Source: a virus. From it: a DNA stretch of 26,989 nucleotides. A program made the position numbers and the translations under genes. The first letter of the stretch is position 1. Every line of letters begins with the position of its first letter. Location: the IMG/VR virus record IMGVR_UViG_3300042691_024377, positions 1 through 26,989 of that record. One strand, written 5' to 3'. Below, in pieces: positions 6,315-13,677 of this stretch. The notes below the pieces were generated by a model. It was not told where the DNA came from. It made no database searches and worked only from the letters and a program-made list of their open reading frames with translations.

Positions 6315-8119
6315 TGATAGTTTTTGACAAAGACACCAAAATTGAGTACGACATTGACATTCACCACAGTGGAGAAAATGTTATGCGCTGCCCAGTGTGT
6401 TCAGACGATAGAAAAAAGAGGCACTTAAAATGTTTCAGTTTTAACACAGAAAAGCAGTCGGGCAAGTGTTCCCATTGCGATGCAATACTAATCAAAAAAA
6501 ACGAAGAATTTGTGAAACGTGAAATAAAGCCATATAAGACACCTATTTTTAAAAATGATACCCAACTATCAGACAAGGTAGTAAAGTGGTTTAGAGATAG
6601 GCATATTAGCCAAAAAACGATATTAGAATTAAAAGTTACAGAAGGACTTGAATGGATGCCTCAAACTCAAAAAGAGGAAAATACAATTCAGTTTAACTAT
6701 TTTAGAGATGGCGAAATTGTCAATACTAAGTATCGAGATGCAAAAAAGAACTTTAAACTTTTTAAGGATGCTGAATTGATATTTTACAATATTGACTGCC
6801 TTAAAGACTTTGATGAAGTTATAATAGTCGAGGGTGAAATAGACGCCTTGACACTTTGGGAGTGTGGCTTTAAAAATGTTATCAGCGTTCCCAATGGAGC
6901 AAACCTTAACAGAAATAACCTTGTTTACCTCGACAACTGTATTGATTTGTTTAAGGAGGACACAAAAATAATCCTTGCACTCGATAATGATAAGGCTGGC
7001 AATAACCTTAGAGATGAATTAGCGAGGCGTTTCGGATTTGAAATGTGCAGCAAAGTAACTTTTAAAGACTGCAAAGATGCTAATGACTGCATGGTTAAGT
7101 ATGGAGCAATAGATATAGCGGAATGTATAAAGAATAGAGAAGAATATCCATTGGAGGGTGTGTTTACTGCCAAAGATATTGATGCTGAAATAGACGACTT
7201 TTACTACAATGGATTACCAAAGGGAGCAACCTTAAATGTGCCGCAGTTAGATGAAAGACTTGAATATCACTTGGGGTACTTAACAACAATTACGGGAATC
7301 CCCTCTCATGGAAAGTCAGAGTTCTTAGACTTTATGCTTTGTAAGTTGGCAACACTACATGATTGGAAATTTGCCTTATACTCTCCAGAAAACTACCCTT
7401 TACAACTACATTTTAGTAAGATAGCAGAAAAGTTAATCGGTAAACCTTTTAGCGGTAAAGATAAGATGAATGAAATGGAGTTGAGGTTGGCAAAGGACTT
7501 TTTTGATACACATTTTTTCTTTATTAAGCCCGAAAAGAACTTTACACTTGATAATATCCTTGCATCGGTTAAATCGCTGATAAGAAAAAAGGGAGTTAAT
7601 GGATTTATTATTGATGCTTGGAATAAGTTAGAGCATAACTACGATAATGAATCTCGCTACATTTCTAAGGAGTTGGATAAGATAACAATGTTTACAGAAA
7701 CCAACAATGTAATGGGATTTGTGGTGGCGCATCCAACTAAAATTCAAAAGGACAAGGCAACTGGCAAGTTTGAAGTTCCAAACCTTTACTCAATCAATGG
7801 CTCGGCAAATTGGTATAACAAAACTCACAATGGAATAACTGTTTACAGAGATTTTGACACCAACACTACATTTGTTTACTTTCAAAAGGTTAAGTTTAAG
7901 CATTGGGGTTCAGTAGGGCAAGCGGAGTTAAATTGGAATGGCAAAAATGGCAGATATTATGCAAACACTTACGATGATACTAATTGGTTGATTAAAAATA
8001 CAGAGCAAATTACAATCCCACTTGAGCCAACCATTAAACCAAACAATGATTTTGACCGCCCTAATATAATAGTAAACAATGGAGGCTTTGTACCACAGGA
8101 GCACGATGACCTTTTTTAG
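6314..8119 (+). CDS. bifunctional primase-helicase (TOPRIM plus DnaB-like)
   Basis: Encodes 601 aa. Domains in order: a zinc ribbon with C26-x-x-C29 and C52-x-x-C55; a TOPRIM primase core with E173-G-E175 and D224-N-D226; and a RecA-type helicase with Walker A GIPSHGKS at 328-335 and a Walker B-like GFIIDAWNKLE near 430-440. This is the order of phage T7 gp4 and Twinkle, so the protein should make primers and unwind DNA at the fork. No separate DnaB or DnaG gene is present, which fits one fused enzyme. Its stop codon lies inside the palindromic box of the next promoter (8115-8131), so readthrough transcription could be affected by whatever binds there. Confidence 0.9.
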   Translation: MIVFDKDTKIEYDIDIHHSGENVMRCPVCSDDRKKRHLKCFSFNTEKQSGKCSHCDAILIKKNEEFVKREIKPYKTPIFKNDTQLSDKVVKWFRDRHISQKTILELKVTEGLEWMPQTQKEENTIQFNYFRDGEIVNTKYRDAKKNFKLFKDAELIFYNIDCLKDFDEVIIVEGEIDALTLWECGFKNVISVPNGANLNRNNLVYLDNCIDLFKEDTKIILALDNDKAGNNLRDELARRFGFEMCSKVTFKDCKDANDCMVKYGAIDIAECIKNREEYPLEGVFTAKDIDAEIDDFYYNGLPKGATLNVPQLDERLEYHLGYLTTITGIPSHGKSEFLDFMLCKLATLHDWKFALYSPENYPLQLHFSKIAEKLIGKPFSGKDKMNEMELRLAKDFFDTHFFFIKPEKNFTLDNILASVKSLIRKKGVNGFIIDAWNKLEHNYDNESRYISKELDKITMFTETNNVMGFVVAHPTKIQKDKATGKFEVPNLYSINGSANWYNKTHNGITVYRDFDTNTTFVYFQKVKFKHWGSVGQAELNWNGKNGRYYANTYDDTNWLIKNTEQITIPLEPTIKPNNDFDRPNIIVNNGGFVPQEHDDLF

Positions 8120-8175
8120 AATCATTCTAAATAACAAAACTAACTTGCAAACTAAAACTATAACCACTATTTTTG
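8115..8175 (+). promoter_or_regulatory. operon promoter with 17-bp palindromic operator (best copy)
   Basis: The palindrome TTTAGAATCATTCTAAA (8115-8131) is perfect around its centre. Thirteen bases later comes TTG (8145-8147), then exactly 20 bases, then TATTTTTG (8168-8175), a full Bacteroidota promoter. The same 61-base layout recurs at 10965, 15748, 22367 and 25526. The palindrome sits near -60 and is placed like an activator site, though repression is possible. Confidence 0.75.
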
Positions 8176-8179
8176 CACC

Positions 8180-8308
8180 ATGATATACCTTATCCTTTTA
8201 ATAGCAGTATTAATAGAAATGATATTTAGTCCTCGCTTGCTATCTTATAAAGGTGGTTGTGAGTTGGCTTATGGAATACACAAACGTAAATATAAAAAGT
8301 TATGGTAA
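8180..8308 (+). CDS. tiny single-helix membrane protein
   Basis: Encodes 42 aa. The N-terminus MIYLILLIAVLIEMIF is one uninterrupted transmembrane helix; the C-terminal half is basic (KRKYKKLW) and would stay in the cytoplasm. The ATG lies five bases after the -7 box of the promoter at 8168-8175, so the transcript is nearly leaderless. The end overlaps the next start codon. The gene at 11039 is likewise a tiny membrane peptide directly behind the same kind of promoter. Function unknown. Confidence 0.6.
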   Translation: MIYLILLIAVLIEMIFSPRLLSYKGGCELAYGIHKRKYKKLW

Positions 8309-8502
8309 TAGACTGGAAACAAATAGAGAATGAATTTGCCTTATGGCATTTAGAACACAAAGGAGCAAAGTCAGTTCAAGCGATAACTGAATGGTTTAAG
8401 AATCGTATCGAATCGGCTCAAATCGTTCCAACTATTGAAGATAAGATAGAGTACGAGAATATTAATGTAACAGCAGATATTAAAGTTAATTATGGAAAAT
8501 AA
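8302..8502 (+). CDS. hypothetical protein
   Basis: Encodes 66 aa, not recognised. It is helical in the first 35 residues (MVIDWKQIENEFALWHLEHK) with an acidic, strand-like tail. The start overlaps the end of the 42-aa membrane gene and the end overlaps the DUF3310 gene by 11 bases, so it is translated as part of a coupled chain. Confidence 0.7.
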   Translation: MVIDWKQIENEFALWHLEHKGAKSVQAITEWFKNRIESAQIVPTIEDKIEYENINVTADIKVNYGK

Positions 8503-8800
8503 CCAAATTGACGAGTTAGCATTAGCGGAGTTAAAGTTTTTACTAAAAAAACATGGTATGGAAAAGAATAAGGCATTAGAAACACAAGAAACCAAAGACA
8601 TGGTTAACCACCCTGCACACTACGGAGGGGATAATCCTATGGAGGTAATTAAGATTATAAATCACTATAACTTAGGATTTGAGTTGGGAAATGTCGCAAA
8701 ATATGTATTAAGAAGCGACAAAAAAGGTAATAAGTTAGAGGACTTAAAGAAAGCCGCTTGGTATTTACAACATGAGATTAAAAAATTAGAAAATGTATGA
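8492..8800 (+). CDS. DUF3310 protein (SaV-like)
   Basis: Encodes 102 aa. Residues 35-100 match DUF3310, with the signature VNHPAHYGGDNPMEVI, then G-N-V-A-K-Y-V-L-R near residue 70 and the helical K-L-E-D-L-K-K-A-A-W-Y-L ending. The family is widespread in phages and linked with nucleotide metabolism; phage protein SaV, which affects the sensitivity of lactococcal phages to AbiV, belongs to it. The first 35 residues are a charged helix outside the domain. Translationally coupled on both sides by overlaps. Confidence 0.85.
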   Translation: MENNQIDELALAELKFLLKKHGMEKNKALETQETKDMVNHPAHYGGDNPMEVIKIINHYNLGFELGNVAKYVLRSDKKGNKLEDLKKAAWYLQHEIKKLENV

Positions 8801-9027
8801 ATAAACCTAAAGAGTGGAATGAATTGATGTTTCCTTATAGACAAGTAAGAAAAGAGTTGTTTTGCACATCAGTAAATCGTAGAATAAACCCAATGTTTAG
8901 CAAATTAGATATTATCGCAGGAATCAAAGAGATGGGCTACAATGAAGTTGAGGCTATGTGGTATTATAACATAATTGAGGAAGTAAAGAAAAGAGGTTTA
9001 ATGGAGCGGAAAGGTGACGAAGATTGA
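8797..9027 (+). CDS. hypothetical protein
   Basis: Encodes 76 aa with no recognised domain. The middle is a helical segment (SKLDIIAGIKEMGYNEVEAMWYY in outline) that could form a small helical bundle; the ends are basic. It overlaps the DUF3310 gene by 4 bases and the next gene by 14, typical of this coupled operon. Confidence 0.7.
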   Translation: MNKPKEWNELMFPYRQVRKELFCTSVNRRINPMFSKLDIIAGIKEMGYNEVEAMWYYNIIEEVKKRGLMERKGDED

Positions 9028-9238
9028 GTTCACCACCACCGAACTTATAGAGTTCTTTAGAGAGTTAAGAACACCAAGTAGGTTAGAGAGGCACTTATTA
9101 AGAACGATTGCAGCCACAAGAAAAGCAGGACTATGGAAGCTGGAGGCAATGATTGAGCAAGAAGCGATTACAAGTGAGTTGTTTGAGAAGATTAAGATGG
9201 CAGTAGAAAATCCACAAATAAAAATTGAGATAAAATGA
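9014..9238 (+). CDS. hypothetical helical protein
   Basis: Encodes 74 aa from a GTG start at 9014; no ATG lies near the beginning. The sequence is charged and helical throughout (ELIEFFRELRTPSRLERHLL), with no cysteines. Overlaps both neighbours. Function unknown; the start is less certain than the frame. Confidence 0.65.
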   Translation: MTKIEFTTTELIEFFRELRTPSRLERHLLRTIAATRKAGLWKLEAMIEQEAITSELFEKIKMAVENPQIKIEIK

Positions 9239-9561
9239 AAACAGTAAGTAAATCAGAATGGTTTGTATTAGACAGTCCAATAGGCGAGCCAAATGTAAAA
9301 TGGAATCCCAATGATGAATACAATATAGAAAGAGTTGTAAAAAGAGATGGTTCAGTAGTTTGGTTTGGACTTGCTGTTAATTGGAAAAAAGATGAAGATG
9401 GCAATTGGGGCGTATTAACAACTAATGAAAATGCAAAACCATTAGAAAAGTATTTACCAGAAATTGTTTATTCGGAAGATGATAGGTATTATTTTAAGAA
9501 ATGTGAAATGCCTATTTATGAAAAACTGTATTTAGAAATGGCTTCAAACACTAAAATATAA
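9235..9561 (+). CDS. hypothetical protein
   Basis: Encodes 108 aa. Rich in Trp, Asp and Asn with alternating strand-like segments (SVVWFGLAVNWKK), suggesting a small beta protein. Overlaps the preceding gene by 4 bases and the next one by a single base (TAATG). Not recognised. Confidence 0.7.
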   Translation: MKTVSKSEWFVLDSPIGEPNVKWNPNDEYNIERVVKRDGSVVWFGLAVNWKKDEDGNWGVLTTNENAKPLEKYLPEIVYSEDDRYYFKKCEMPIYEKLYLEMASNTKI

Positions 9562-9737
9562 TGAGCAACCGAGAAGTAATTGATGCAAGGTCTGACCTCT
9601 ATCAAATTCAATACGCCATAGAATCCTTTGATGAATATGTAAGGTCAAAGAAGTCAATAAAAGACTGGAAAGAACACCTGCAACAGAAAAAGGCAGAACA
9701 AGAGGAGCTGATTTACAAACTTAAAAACAAGATATGA
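9561..9737 (+). CDS. small coiled-coil protein
   Basis: Encodes 58 aa. The C-terminal half (about residues 28-58) is a highly charged amphipathic helix rich in Lys, Glu and Gln, a probable coiled coil. The start codon overlaps the previous stop and the end overlaps the next ATG (ATGA). The seamless overlaps on both sides are the main evidence that this short frame is a gene. Confidence 0.65.
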   Translation: MSNREVIDARSDLYQIQYAIESFDEYVRSKKSIKDWKEHLQQKKAEQEELIYKLKNKI

Positions 9738-9934
9738 CAGCCTATCATCATTACCTAATCCGAGAAAGTCAAGGAAACAAAGAACACCTTGCAGGAATGA
9801 TTTACCTCGACCTCTATGAGCAGAATCCACAAGCATACGAACTGCTTGGAGATAAGACCTTAGACTTAGAGAAACCGCTACAATGCAAAGCAATATTAGA
9901 AGAAATAGCACAAACATTAATAAATCAAAACTAA
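9734..9934 (+). CDS. hypothetical protein
   Basis: Encodes 66 aa, helical and acidic, with a YLDLYEQNPQAYELLGDKTL segment in the middle. It overlaps the previous gene by 4 bases and is followed by a 6-base gap. No motif recognised. Confidence 0.65.
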   Translation: MTAYHHYLIRESQGNKEHLAGMIYLDLYEQNPQAYELLGDKTLDLEKPLQCKAILEEIAQTLINQN

Positions 9935-9940
9935 AACCAA

Positions 9941-10366
9941 ATGAAAGCAACAATCAAAAAACCAATCGAAGTAGAAATTAAAACATTATTAGTAAGGGCA
10001 GGTGTTAGATATTGGGAAGATACATCAGTAAATGGCATTGATGATGAAGAAGGTAAGTTAATCCCTTGTAGAGATGGCGACTATTGGTGTCCTAAAATTG
10101 ACATTGACAAAGGAGTAATCACTAATTGGGAGAAAGGAAAAACCGCTATTGTACACTATAAAATTTGCGATGATGGAACTTATGACTTGCTTGATGAAAA
10201 AGAAGATTGTGTTTTAACAAAAGAAGGTTATGTTCCCGATATTCTTGATTTAGATGGAGAATCTTATGGAGATTACATTATTATGACAATAAACGAAGAT
10301 GGCTCAATAGAAAATTGGGATAACAACCCAAACATTAATGATTTTCAAGACGAGGAGGATGACTAA
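9941..10366 (+). CDS. conserved acidic phage protein
   Basis: Encodes 141 aa. The opening MKATIKKPIEVEIKTLLVRA, the central ID-x-x-x-G-x-I-x-N-W and the SYGDYIIMTINEDGSIENW ending resemble a conserved uncharacterised protein family I know from phages and mobile elements of Bacteroidota and Proteobacteria. It is strongly acidic, finishing in DEEDD, and predicted all-beta. Soluble, no signal peptide. The stop overlaps the next start by one base (TAATG). Function unknown. Confidence 0.75.
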   Translation: MKATIKKPIEVEIKTLLVRAGVRYWEDTSVNGIDDEEGKLIPCRDGDYWCPKIDIDKGVITNWEKGKTAIVHYKICDDGTYDLLDEKEDCVLTKEGYVPDILDLDGESYGDYIIMTINEDGSIENWDNNPNINDFQDEEDD

Positions 10367-10551
10367 TGACTTTAGAAGAATTTTACCAACAAAAAGCCGA
10401 GTGCGCTAAAATCTTAAAGCTAATAGCCGAAACAGAGCAGCAAGAGGAAGATATTAAAGGACTATTCCTAAAGCTATTCGATATGTACCTAAAGAAAGAA
10501 CAAGGCTGGAGGCACACTGATAGGTTTAAGGATGTGATAAAACAACTGTGA
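10366..10551 (+). CDS. small helical protein
   Basis: Encodes 61 aa, nearly all helical and highly charged (AETEQQEEDIKGLFLKLF), probably a short coiled coil. Coupled to both neighbours by one-base overlaps (TAATG before, TGATG after). Not recognised. Confidence 0.65.
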   Translation: MTLEEFYQQKAECAKILKLIAETEQQEEDIKGLFLKLFDMYLKKEQGWRHTDRFKDVIKQL

Positions 10552-10895
10552 TGGAAAAAATTAAGATACCTCAAATAGACACCGCTAACTTTAAGATGAA
10601 CAAAGGCAGCGACATTAATATTACGCTGCATGATAACTACTTAGAGTACTTTGCGTGGTCTGAAAATGAAACCTTAAACCTTGAAACAGATGTTTGGGAG
10701 GAAAAAAGATACTACACCAAGTACAATATCAATAAAGAAAGAATAGAATCGTTTGACTTGGTATATCTTAATTCAGAGGAACTGTTTGAGGTATTAGTTT
10801 ATTTTGCTGGCAAATGCTTTGGAATACAGTTTAAGCACAAAGACGATGCAAATGCTATATTGAAAAGGTTAACTGATTGGATGTGGAATAAATAA
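10551..10895 (+). CDS. hypothetical protein, last gene of the operon
   Basis: Encodes 114 aa from ATG 10551, which overlaps the previous stop; a GTG one codon upstream is the alternative. Aromatic and acidic residues in the middle suggest a beta-rich fold, ending in a helix (ANAILKRLTDWMW). A hairpin terminator follows 43 bases after the stop, so this closes the operon that starts at 8168. Its KGSDINITL region loosely recalls the KRSDIVLTL of the protein at 12588; common origin is possible but unproven. Confidence 0.7.
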   Translation: MEKIKIPQIDTANFKMNKGSDINITLHDNYLEYFAWSENETLNLETDVWEEKRYYTKYNINKERIESFDLVYLNSEELFEVLVYFAGKCFGIQFKHKDDANAILKRLTDWMWNK

Positions 10896-10938
10896 AAAAG
10901 TGTGAGGTTTTTCTTGGTTAGTTCTCCTTGCAGTAAAA

Positions 10939-10966
10939 AAGCCTCATAGAAATATGGGGCTTTATT
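10939..10966 (+). terminator. rho-independent terminator
   Basis: AAGCCTCATA (10939-10948) pairs with TATGGGGCTT (10953-10962) in a 10-bp stem with one T-G wobble, closed by a GAAA tetraloop and followed by TATTT. It lies between the operon ending at 10895 and the promoter at 10965-11025, the right place for a terminator. Confidence 0.75.
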
Positions 10967-11025
10967 TAGACTTATTCTAAATTAACTTTACCTATTGCAC
11001 AATAAATATTTAGGCAGTAGTTTTG
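10965..11025 (+). promoter_or_regulatory. operon promoter with palindromic operator (second good copy)
   Basis: TTTAGACTTATTCTAAA (10965-10981) matches the 17-bp palindrome with one half-site mismatch. Then come 13 bases, TTG (10995-10997), 20 bases and TAGTTTTG (11018-11025). All distances equal those at 8115. The left end of the box overlaps the tail of the terminator. Confidence 0.75.
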
Positions 11026-11038
11026 TAAAAAAAAAGTC

Positions 11039-11110
11039 ATGGGATATAAATTATTCATACTGTTAATAGTTATTATAGCCCTAATAGCCAATATTAAACC
11101 TAAAGATTAG
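11039..11110 (+). CDS. tiny membrane peptide
   Basis: Encodes 23 aa: MGYKLFILLIVIIALIANIK followed by PKD. It is a single hydrophobic helix with a basic end, starting 14 bases after the -7 box of a strong promoter. The next gene starts two bases after its stop. The parallel with the 42-aa membrane peptide behind the promoter at 8168 supports it as a real gene, although such a short frame could arise by chance. Confidence 0.45.
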   Translation: MGYKLFILLIVIIALIANIKPKD

Positions 11111-11112
11111 CC

Positions 11113-11292
11113 ATGAGCCTAAAACACGAACAATACAACTCTTTAAAGTACACCCAAGACTTCCTTTATGACCTTTTAGACCCCAAGAAGCGACCTAAGA
11201 CACAAAAGGAAATGAAAGACAGGGTAAGAAGATGTTTAAGGCATTACCCTTTTTTGGATGGAAAAGGTAAGCCTTTATTCTCAAAACACTAA
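11113..11292 (+). CDS. conserved small phage protein
   Basis: Encodes 59 aa. The pattern FLYDLLDPKKRPKT, a basic R-V-R-R-C-L-R-H-Y-P-F-L segment, and a G-K-P-L-F-S end recurs in small uncharacterised phage proteins known to me. Strongly basic and helical, so nucleic-acid contact is plausible. It is located 2 bases after the membrane peptide and 4 bases before the PP-loop gene. Function unknown. Confidence 0.65.
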   Translation: MSLKHEQYNSLKYTQDFLYDLLDPKKRPKTQKEMKDRVRRCLRHYPFLDGKGKPLFSKH

Positions 11293-11296
11293 AAAT

Positions 11297-12106
11297 ATGA
11301 TAACAATAAATAGTTTAAGCGGAGGAAAGACAAGTTCGTACTTAGCAAAGCATTACCCTGCTGACTATAACCTATTTGCACTGGTGAAAATAGATGATGT
11401 TAAATGCGCTCCAAAGGATAAGAGCCTTATACAAATTGTTTCTGATAAGATAGGAGAAGATTTTATTGCAACTGCGGAGAGCGATTTAACACTAAAAGCA
11501 GTACTTGACTTAGAACAGTTAATAGGCAAGGAAATTATTTGGGTACATGGATTGTCTTTTGAAAAGATGATGAAAAAGAAAAGTGCTATGCCTAATATGG
11601 AGTGGAGATTTTGTACTACTGAATTAAAGATGCGACCTATATGGGATTGGTGGTTTAAAAATATCAATGAAAAGGTAAAAATGGGAATAGGATTCAGATA
11701 TGACGAAAAGGAAAGGGCTGACAAATTCTCAACCACTTTTAAAGGAATAATAGGCAGGTCTAAAAATGATAAAAGGAATAAGTGGGGAGAAATAGAATGG
11801 AGAGAAGGGTATTTTCCATTGATTGAAGATAAAACTACTCACTTACAAGTAAGACAATGGGCTGATTCAACAAACTTAACATTCCCATTAGATTCTAACT
11901 GTGTAGGTTGCTTTTGGAAGCCATTACAACAACTACGTAAGAATTGGGATTTAGAAACAGATAAGATGCAGTGGTTTTCAGACCAAGAGAAGAAAGCCCA
12001 ATGGAAAAAAGAAGCCTCATACGCTCAAATAAAAACTATTGGACTGCAACAAGAGTTTAACTTTGGCACAGGAAGCGGATGCCAAGCAGGATATTGTACT
12101 GACTAA
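11297..12106 (+). CDS. PP-loop ATPase / PAPS-reductase-like phage protein (operon copy)
   Basis: Encodes 269 aa from ATG 11297. SGGKTS is at residues 8-13, exactly as in the gene at 638-1543, and later motifs run in parallel: EIIWVHG, RFCTTELKMRP, IWDWWF, MGIGFRYDE, NCVGCFWK and the C-terminal C-x-x-G-x-C. The two are clear paralogues, this one about 30 residues shorter. The PP-loop binds ATP or an adenylylated substrate; the cysteine sets suggest a metal site. The phage family is widespread but its substrate is not established; roles in thiolation or base modification are guesses. A start at 11258 would overlap the 59-aa gene and misplace the PP-loop, so I reject it. Confidence 0.85.
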   Translation: MITINSLSGGKTSSYLAKHYPADYNLFALVKIDDVKCAPKDKSLIQIVSDKIGEDFIATAESDLTLKAVLDLEQLIGKEIIWVHGLSFEKMMKKKSAMPNMEWRFCTTELKMRPIWDWWFKNINEKVKMGIGFRYDEKERADKFSTTFKGIIGRSKNDKRNKWGEIEWREGYFPLIEDKTTHLQVRQWADSTNLTFPLDSNCVGCFWKPLQQLRKNWDLETDKMQWFSDQEKKAQWKKEASYAQIKTIGLQQEFNFGTGSGCQAGYCTD

Positions 12107-12133
12107 TTAACTTAACCATAAAACCAAACCAAA

Positions 12134-12322
12134 ATGAACAAATCAAGACAATCAGCCGACAAAGTAGAAGCCGCCATCGCCTCCCTACCTCCCGAACCAC
12201 AAATACATGATGTGGATTTTGTATGCACTGCTTACAATATTAACCTTTACCATATTATCAATGTGGCTAAACTTGGACATTTATTAACAGAGAGTGAATT
12301 AAGAAACCTTAAAAATTATTAG
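12134..12322 (+). CDS. hypothetical protein
   Basis: Encodes 62 aa, not recognised. A polar N-terminus with a proline-rich turn (LPPEPQ) leads into a helical C-terminal half. The gene follows the PP-loop gene after 27 bases and precedes the next by 5, so it belongs to the same operon. Confidence 0.6.
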   Translation: MNKSRQSADKVEAAIASLPPEPQIHDVDFVCTAYNINLYHIINVAKLGHLLTESELRNLKNY

Positions 12323-12327
12323 AAACA

Positions 12328-12585
12328 ATGCCAAAGCAAAAACAACACAAGTACAGATTCGACACCGAGAACGGTAGAGTAAAAATCTATGTAGATGGAT
12401 TCGTGATGATAGAGTTCAACCAAATCGACTATTTGGGGAAATACGCATTTCGTGACGACAAAAATTTATATGGAATTACATTCTTTTTTCTAAGAGAGGG
12501 TGCAGGCGGCTATGAATTTGACTTCTACGCTAAAACAAGAGAACATTGGGAGAGTGTATTGAAACTGTTAGATGAAAATATGTAA
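12328..12585 (+). CDS. hypothetical beta-rich protein
   Basis: Encodes 85 aa. Alternating hydrophobic and charged residues (RVKIYVDGFVMIEFNQ) and a glycine-rich turn suggest a small beta sandwich, ending in a helix (REHWESVLKLLDENM). The ending resembles other small phage proteins in this window such as that at 10551. Two bases separate it from the next gene. Confidence 0.65.
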   Translation: MPKQKQHKYRFDTENGRVKIYVDGFVMIEFNQIDYLGKYAFRDDKNLYGITFFFLREGAGGYEFDFYAKTREHWESVLKLLDENM

Positions 12586-12587
12586 TT

Positions 12588-12989
12588 ATGGAAATAGCAT
12601 ACCAAACACCAAAACTAAGTCAAATCCACATTGGCTTTAGATACGAAAGAAAAAACCACGATAACACATGGACAAAAACAGAGTTTACCACTAAGGACAA
12701 CTTAGCTTACTTTGAAATCTGCCTTAACGATGGAACATTCCGAGTAAAACCCCTTGACCATGATGACATTAAAGAAGCAGGGTGGGAGGAAGAAAAAACA
12801 ATGCTACCTAATAAATACAGCATAAACAAAAGAAGCGATATTGTATTAACCTTAAAGAAAAATGGAGTAGTACATATATACCATGAATGGGCAGAAAATG
12901 ACAGAACAATTTTTAAAGGAGAGGTCAAAAACTACAACAAACTCCTTGATGTAATGGAGATGGTAGGAATTAATGGATGCCAAGAATAA
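12588..12989 (+). CDS. hypothetical protein
   Basis: Encodes 133 aa, beta-rich with several Trp and Glu residues and no motif I recognise. The start lies two bases behind the preceding stop. Its second half loosely recalls the protein at 10551. The segment after it (12990-13067) contains only the doubtful 26-codon frame listed separately. Confidence 0.65.
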   Translation: MEIAYQTPKLSQIHIGFRYERKNHDNTWTKTEFTTKDNLAYFEICLNDGTFRVKPLDHDDIKEAGWEEEKTMLPNKYSINKRSDIVLTLKKNGVVHIYHEWAENDRTIFKGEVKNYNKLLDVMEMVGINGCQE

Positions 12990-13057
12990 AGTGGGTGACG
13001 AATTGGGAGGAGGAGAATAATTTGGAAGTTAGCCCAAAATTCATTACTTTTATTTAA
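12977..13057 (+). CDS. possible 26-codon ORF (doubtful)
   Basis: A frame overlapping the end of the 133-aa gene encodes MPRIKWVTNWEEE followed by an aliphatic end. It fills the gap before the gene at 13068 and overlaps in the manner of neighbouring genes, but its length is too small to exclude chance. Confidence 0.25.
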   Translation: MPRIKWVTNWEEENNLEVSPKFITFI

Positions 13058-13067
13058 AATTTACACA

Positions 13068-13511
13068 ATGAAAATAACAGAAAATGTAACATTATACAAG
13101 TGCGACTACTGCAAAAAGAAACTTTTTAGAAAAGGCGCAATGACAAGGCATGAAGAAACGTGCTTAAACAACCCCAAGAATCACAAAGCCTGCTTTAACT
13201 GTATATTCTTAGAGCAAACAGAACAACAGGTAGCATGGGGTCACGAAAGTCCTTTCACAGAGATGGGAGAAAAGAAAGTATTAGTATTTAAGTGCGCTAA
13301 ACTTTCTAAAACAATGTTTCCATACTCAATAGAAAGAAAGAAACTGCATGAAAGATTTGACACCTATATCGACCAAGAGCCAATGCCACACACTTGTGAA
13401 AGCATGAAAAAAATGACAGCAAACGAGCAAATAGACAGAATGATAAACGGAATACCTCTTGATGCAGAAAGTGTAATTGATAATATAAACAAAGATTTCT
13501 TTCCTAATTAA
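13068..13511 (+). CDS. zinc-finger protein
   Basis: Encodes 147 aa. The first 35 residues hold a C2H2/C2HC-like finger: C-D-Y-C-K-K-K-L-F spaced before R-H-E-E-T-C. A second cysteine group (ACFNCIF, then FKCAKL and HTCESM) suggests a further metal site. Such fingers may bind DNA, RNA or protein. It is the last gene before the second HNH unit, whose promoter overlaps its stop codon. No closer family recognised. Confidence 0.7.
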   Translation: MKITENVTLYKCDYCKKKLFRKGAMTRHEETCLNNPKNHKACFNCIFLEQTEQQVAWGHESPFTEMGEKKVLVFKCAKLSKTMFPYSIERKKLHERFDTYIDQEPMPHTCESMKKMTANEQIDRMINGIPLDAESVIDNINKDFFPN

Positions 13512-13559
13512 GAATTAATCTAAATAACTTGCATATTAAAAACACAGTTCCTATATTTG
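13508..13559 (+). promoter_or_regulatory. promoter of the second HNH unit
   Basis: TTG (13529-13531), 20 bases, TATATTTG (13552-13559): a full Bacteroidota promoter. TTAAGAATTAATCTAAA at 13508-13524 matches the palindromic box at 15 of 16 positions but is only 4 bases from the -33 box instead of 13, nearly one helical turn closer. Helix a of the leader RNA begins at 13564, at the expected transcription start. Confidence 0.65.
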
Positions 13560-13563
13560 TTCC

Positions 13564-13667
13564 GCTTATTCAACTAAACAAATGAACCTAAAAACAAAAT
13601 CCCGCTACTTCACATCGCCAAATACTACTTCCGTAGAACTGTTGGATAAGCCTTTGTGGATAGCGGG
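13564..13667 (+). promoter_or_regulatory. structured RNA leader B (pseudoknot) of the second HNH gene
   Basis: Helix a: GCTTATTCAAC (13564-13574) with GTTGGATAAGC (13641-13651), 11 pairs including one T-G wobble. Helix b: CCCGCTA (13601-13607) with TAGCGGG (13661-13667), with an inner CACA/TGTG extension (13611-13614, 13655-13658). Between b and a' is the hairpin CTAC-TTCC-GTAG (13625-13636). An upstream ORF starts at 13582. Helix b ends 10 bases before ATG 13678. The homologous leader at 26212 keeps the fold with compensatory changes. Confidence 0.75.
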
Positions 13668-13677
13668 TAATATTTTT

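Noticed and set aside
11258-11296. Upstream start for the second PAPS-reductase-like gene
   Set aside because: It overlaps the 59-aa gene and adds 13 residues absent from the paralogue.
13582-13677. In-frame N-terminal extension of the second HNH gene
   Set aside because: The same region at 26229 is a separate frame with its own stop, and the ATG at 13678 aligns with the intact paralogue and the hairpin spacing.
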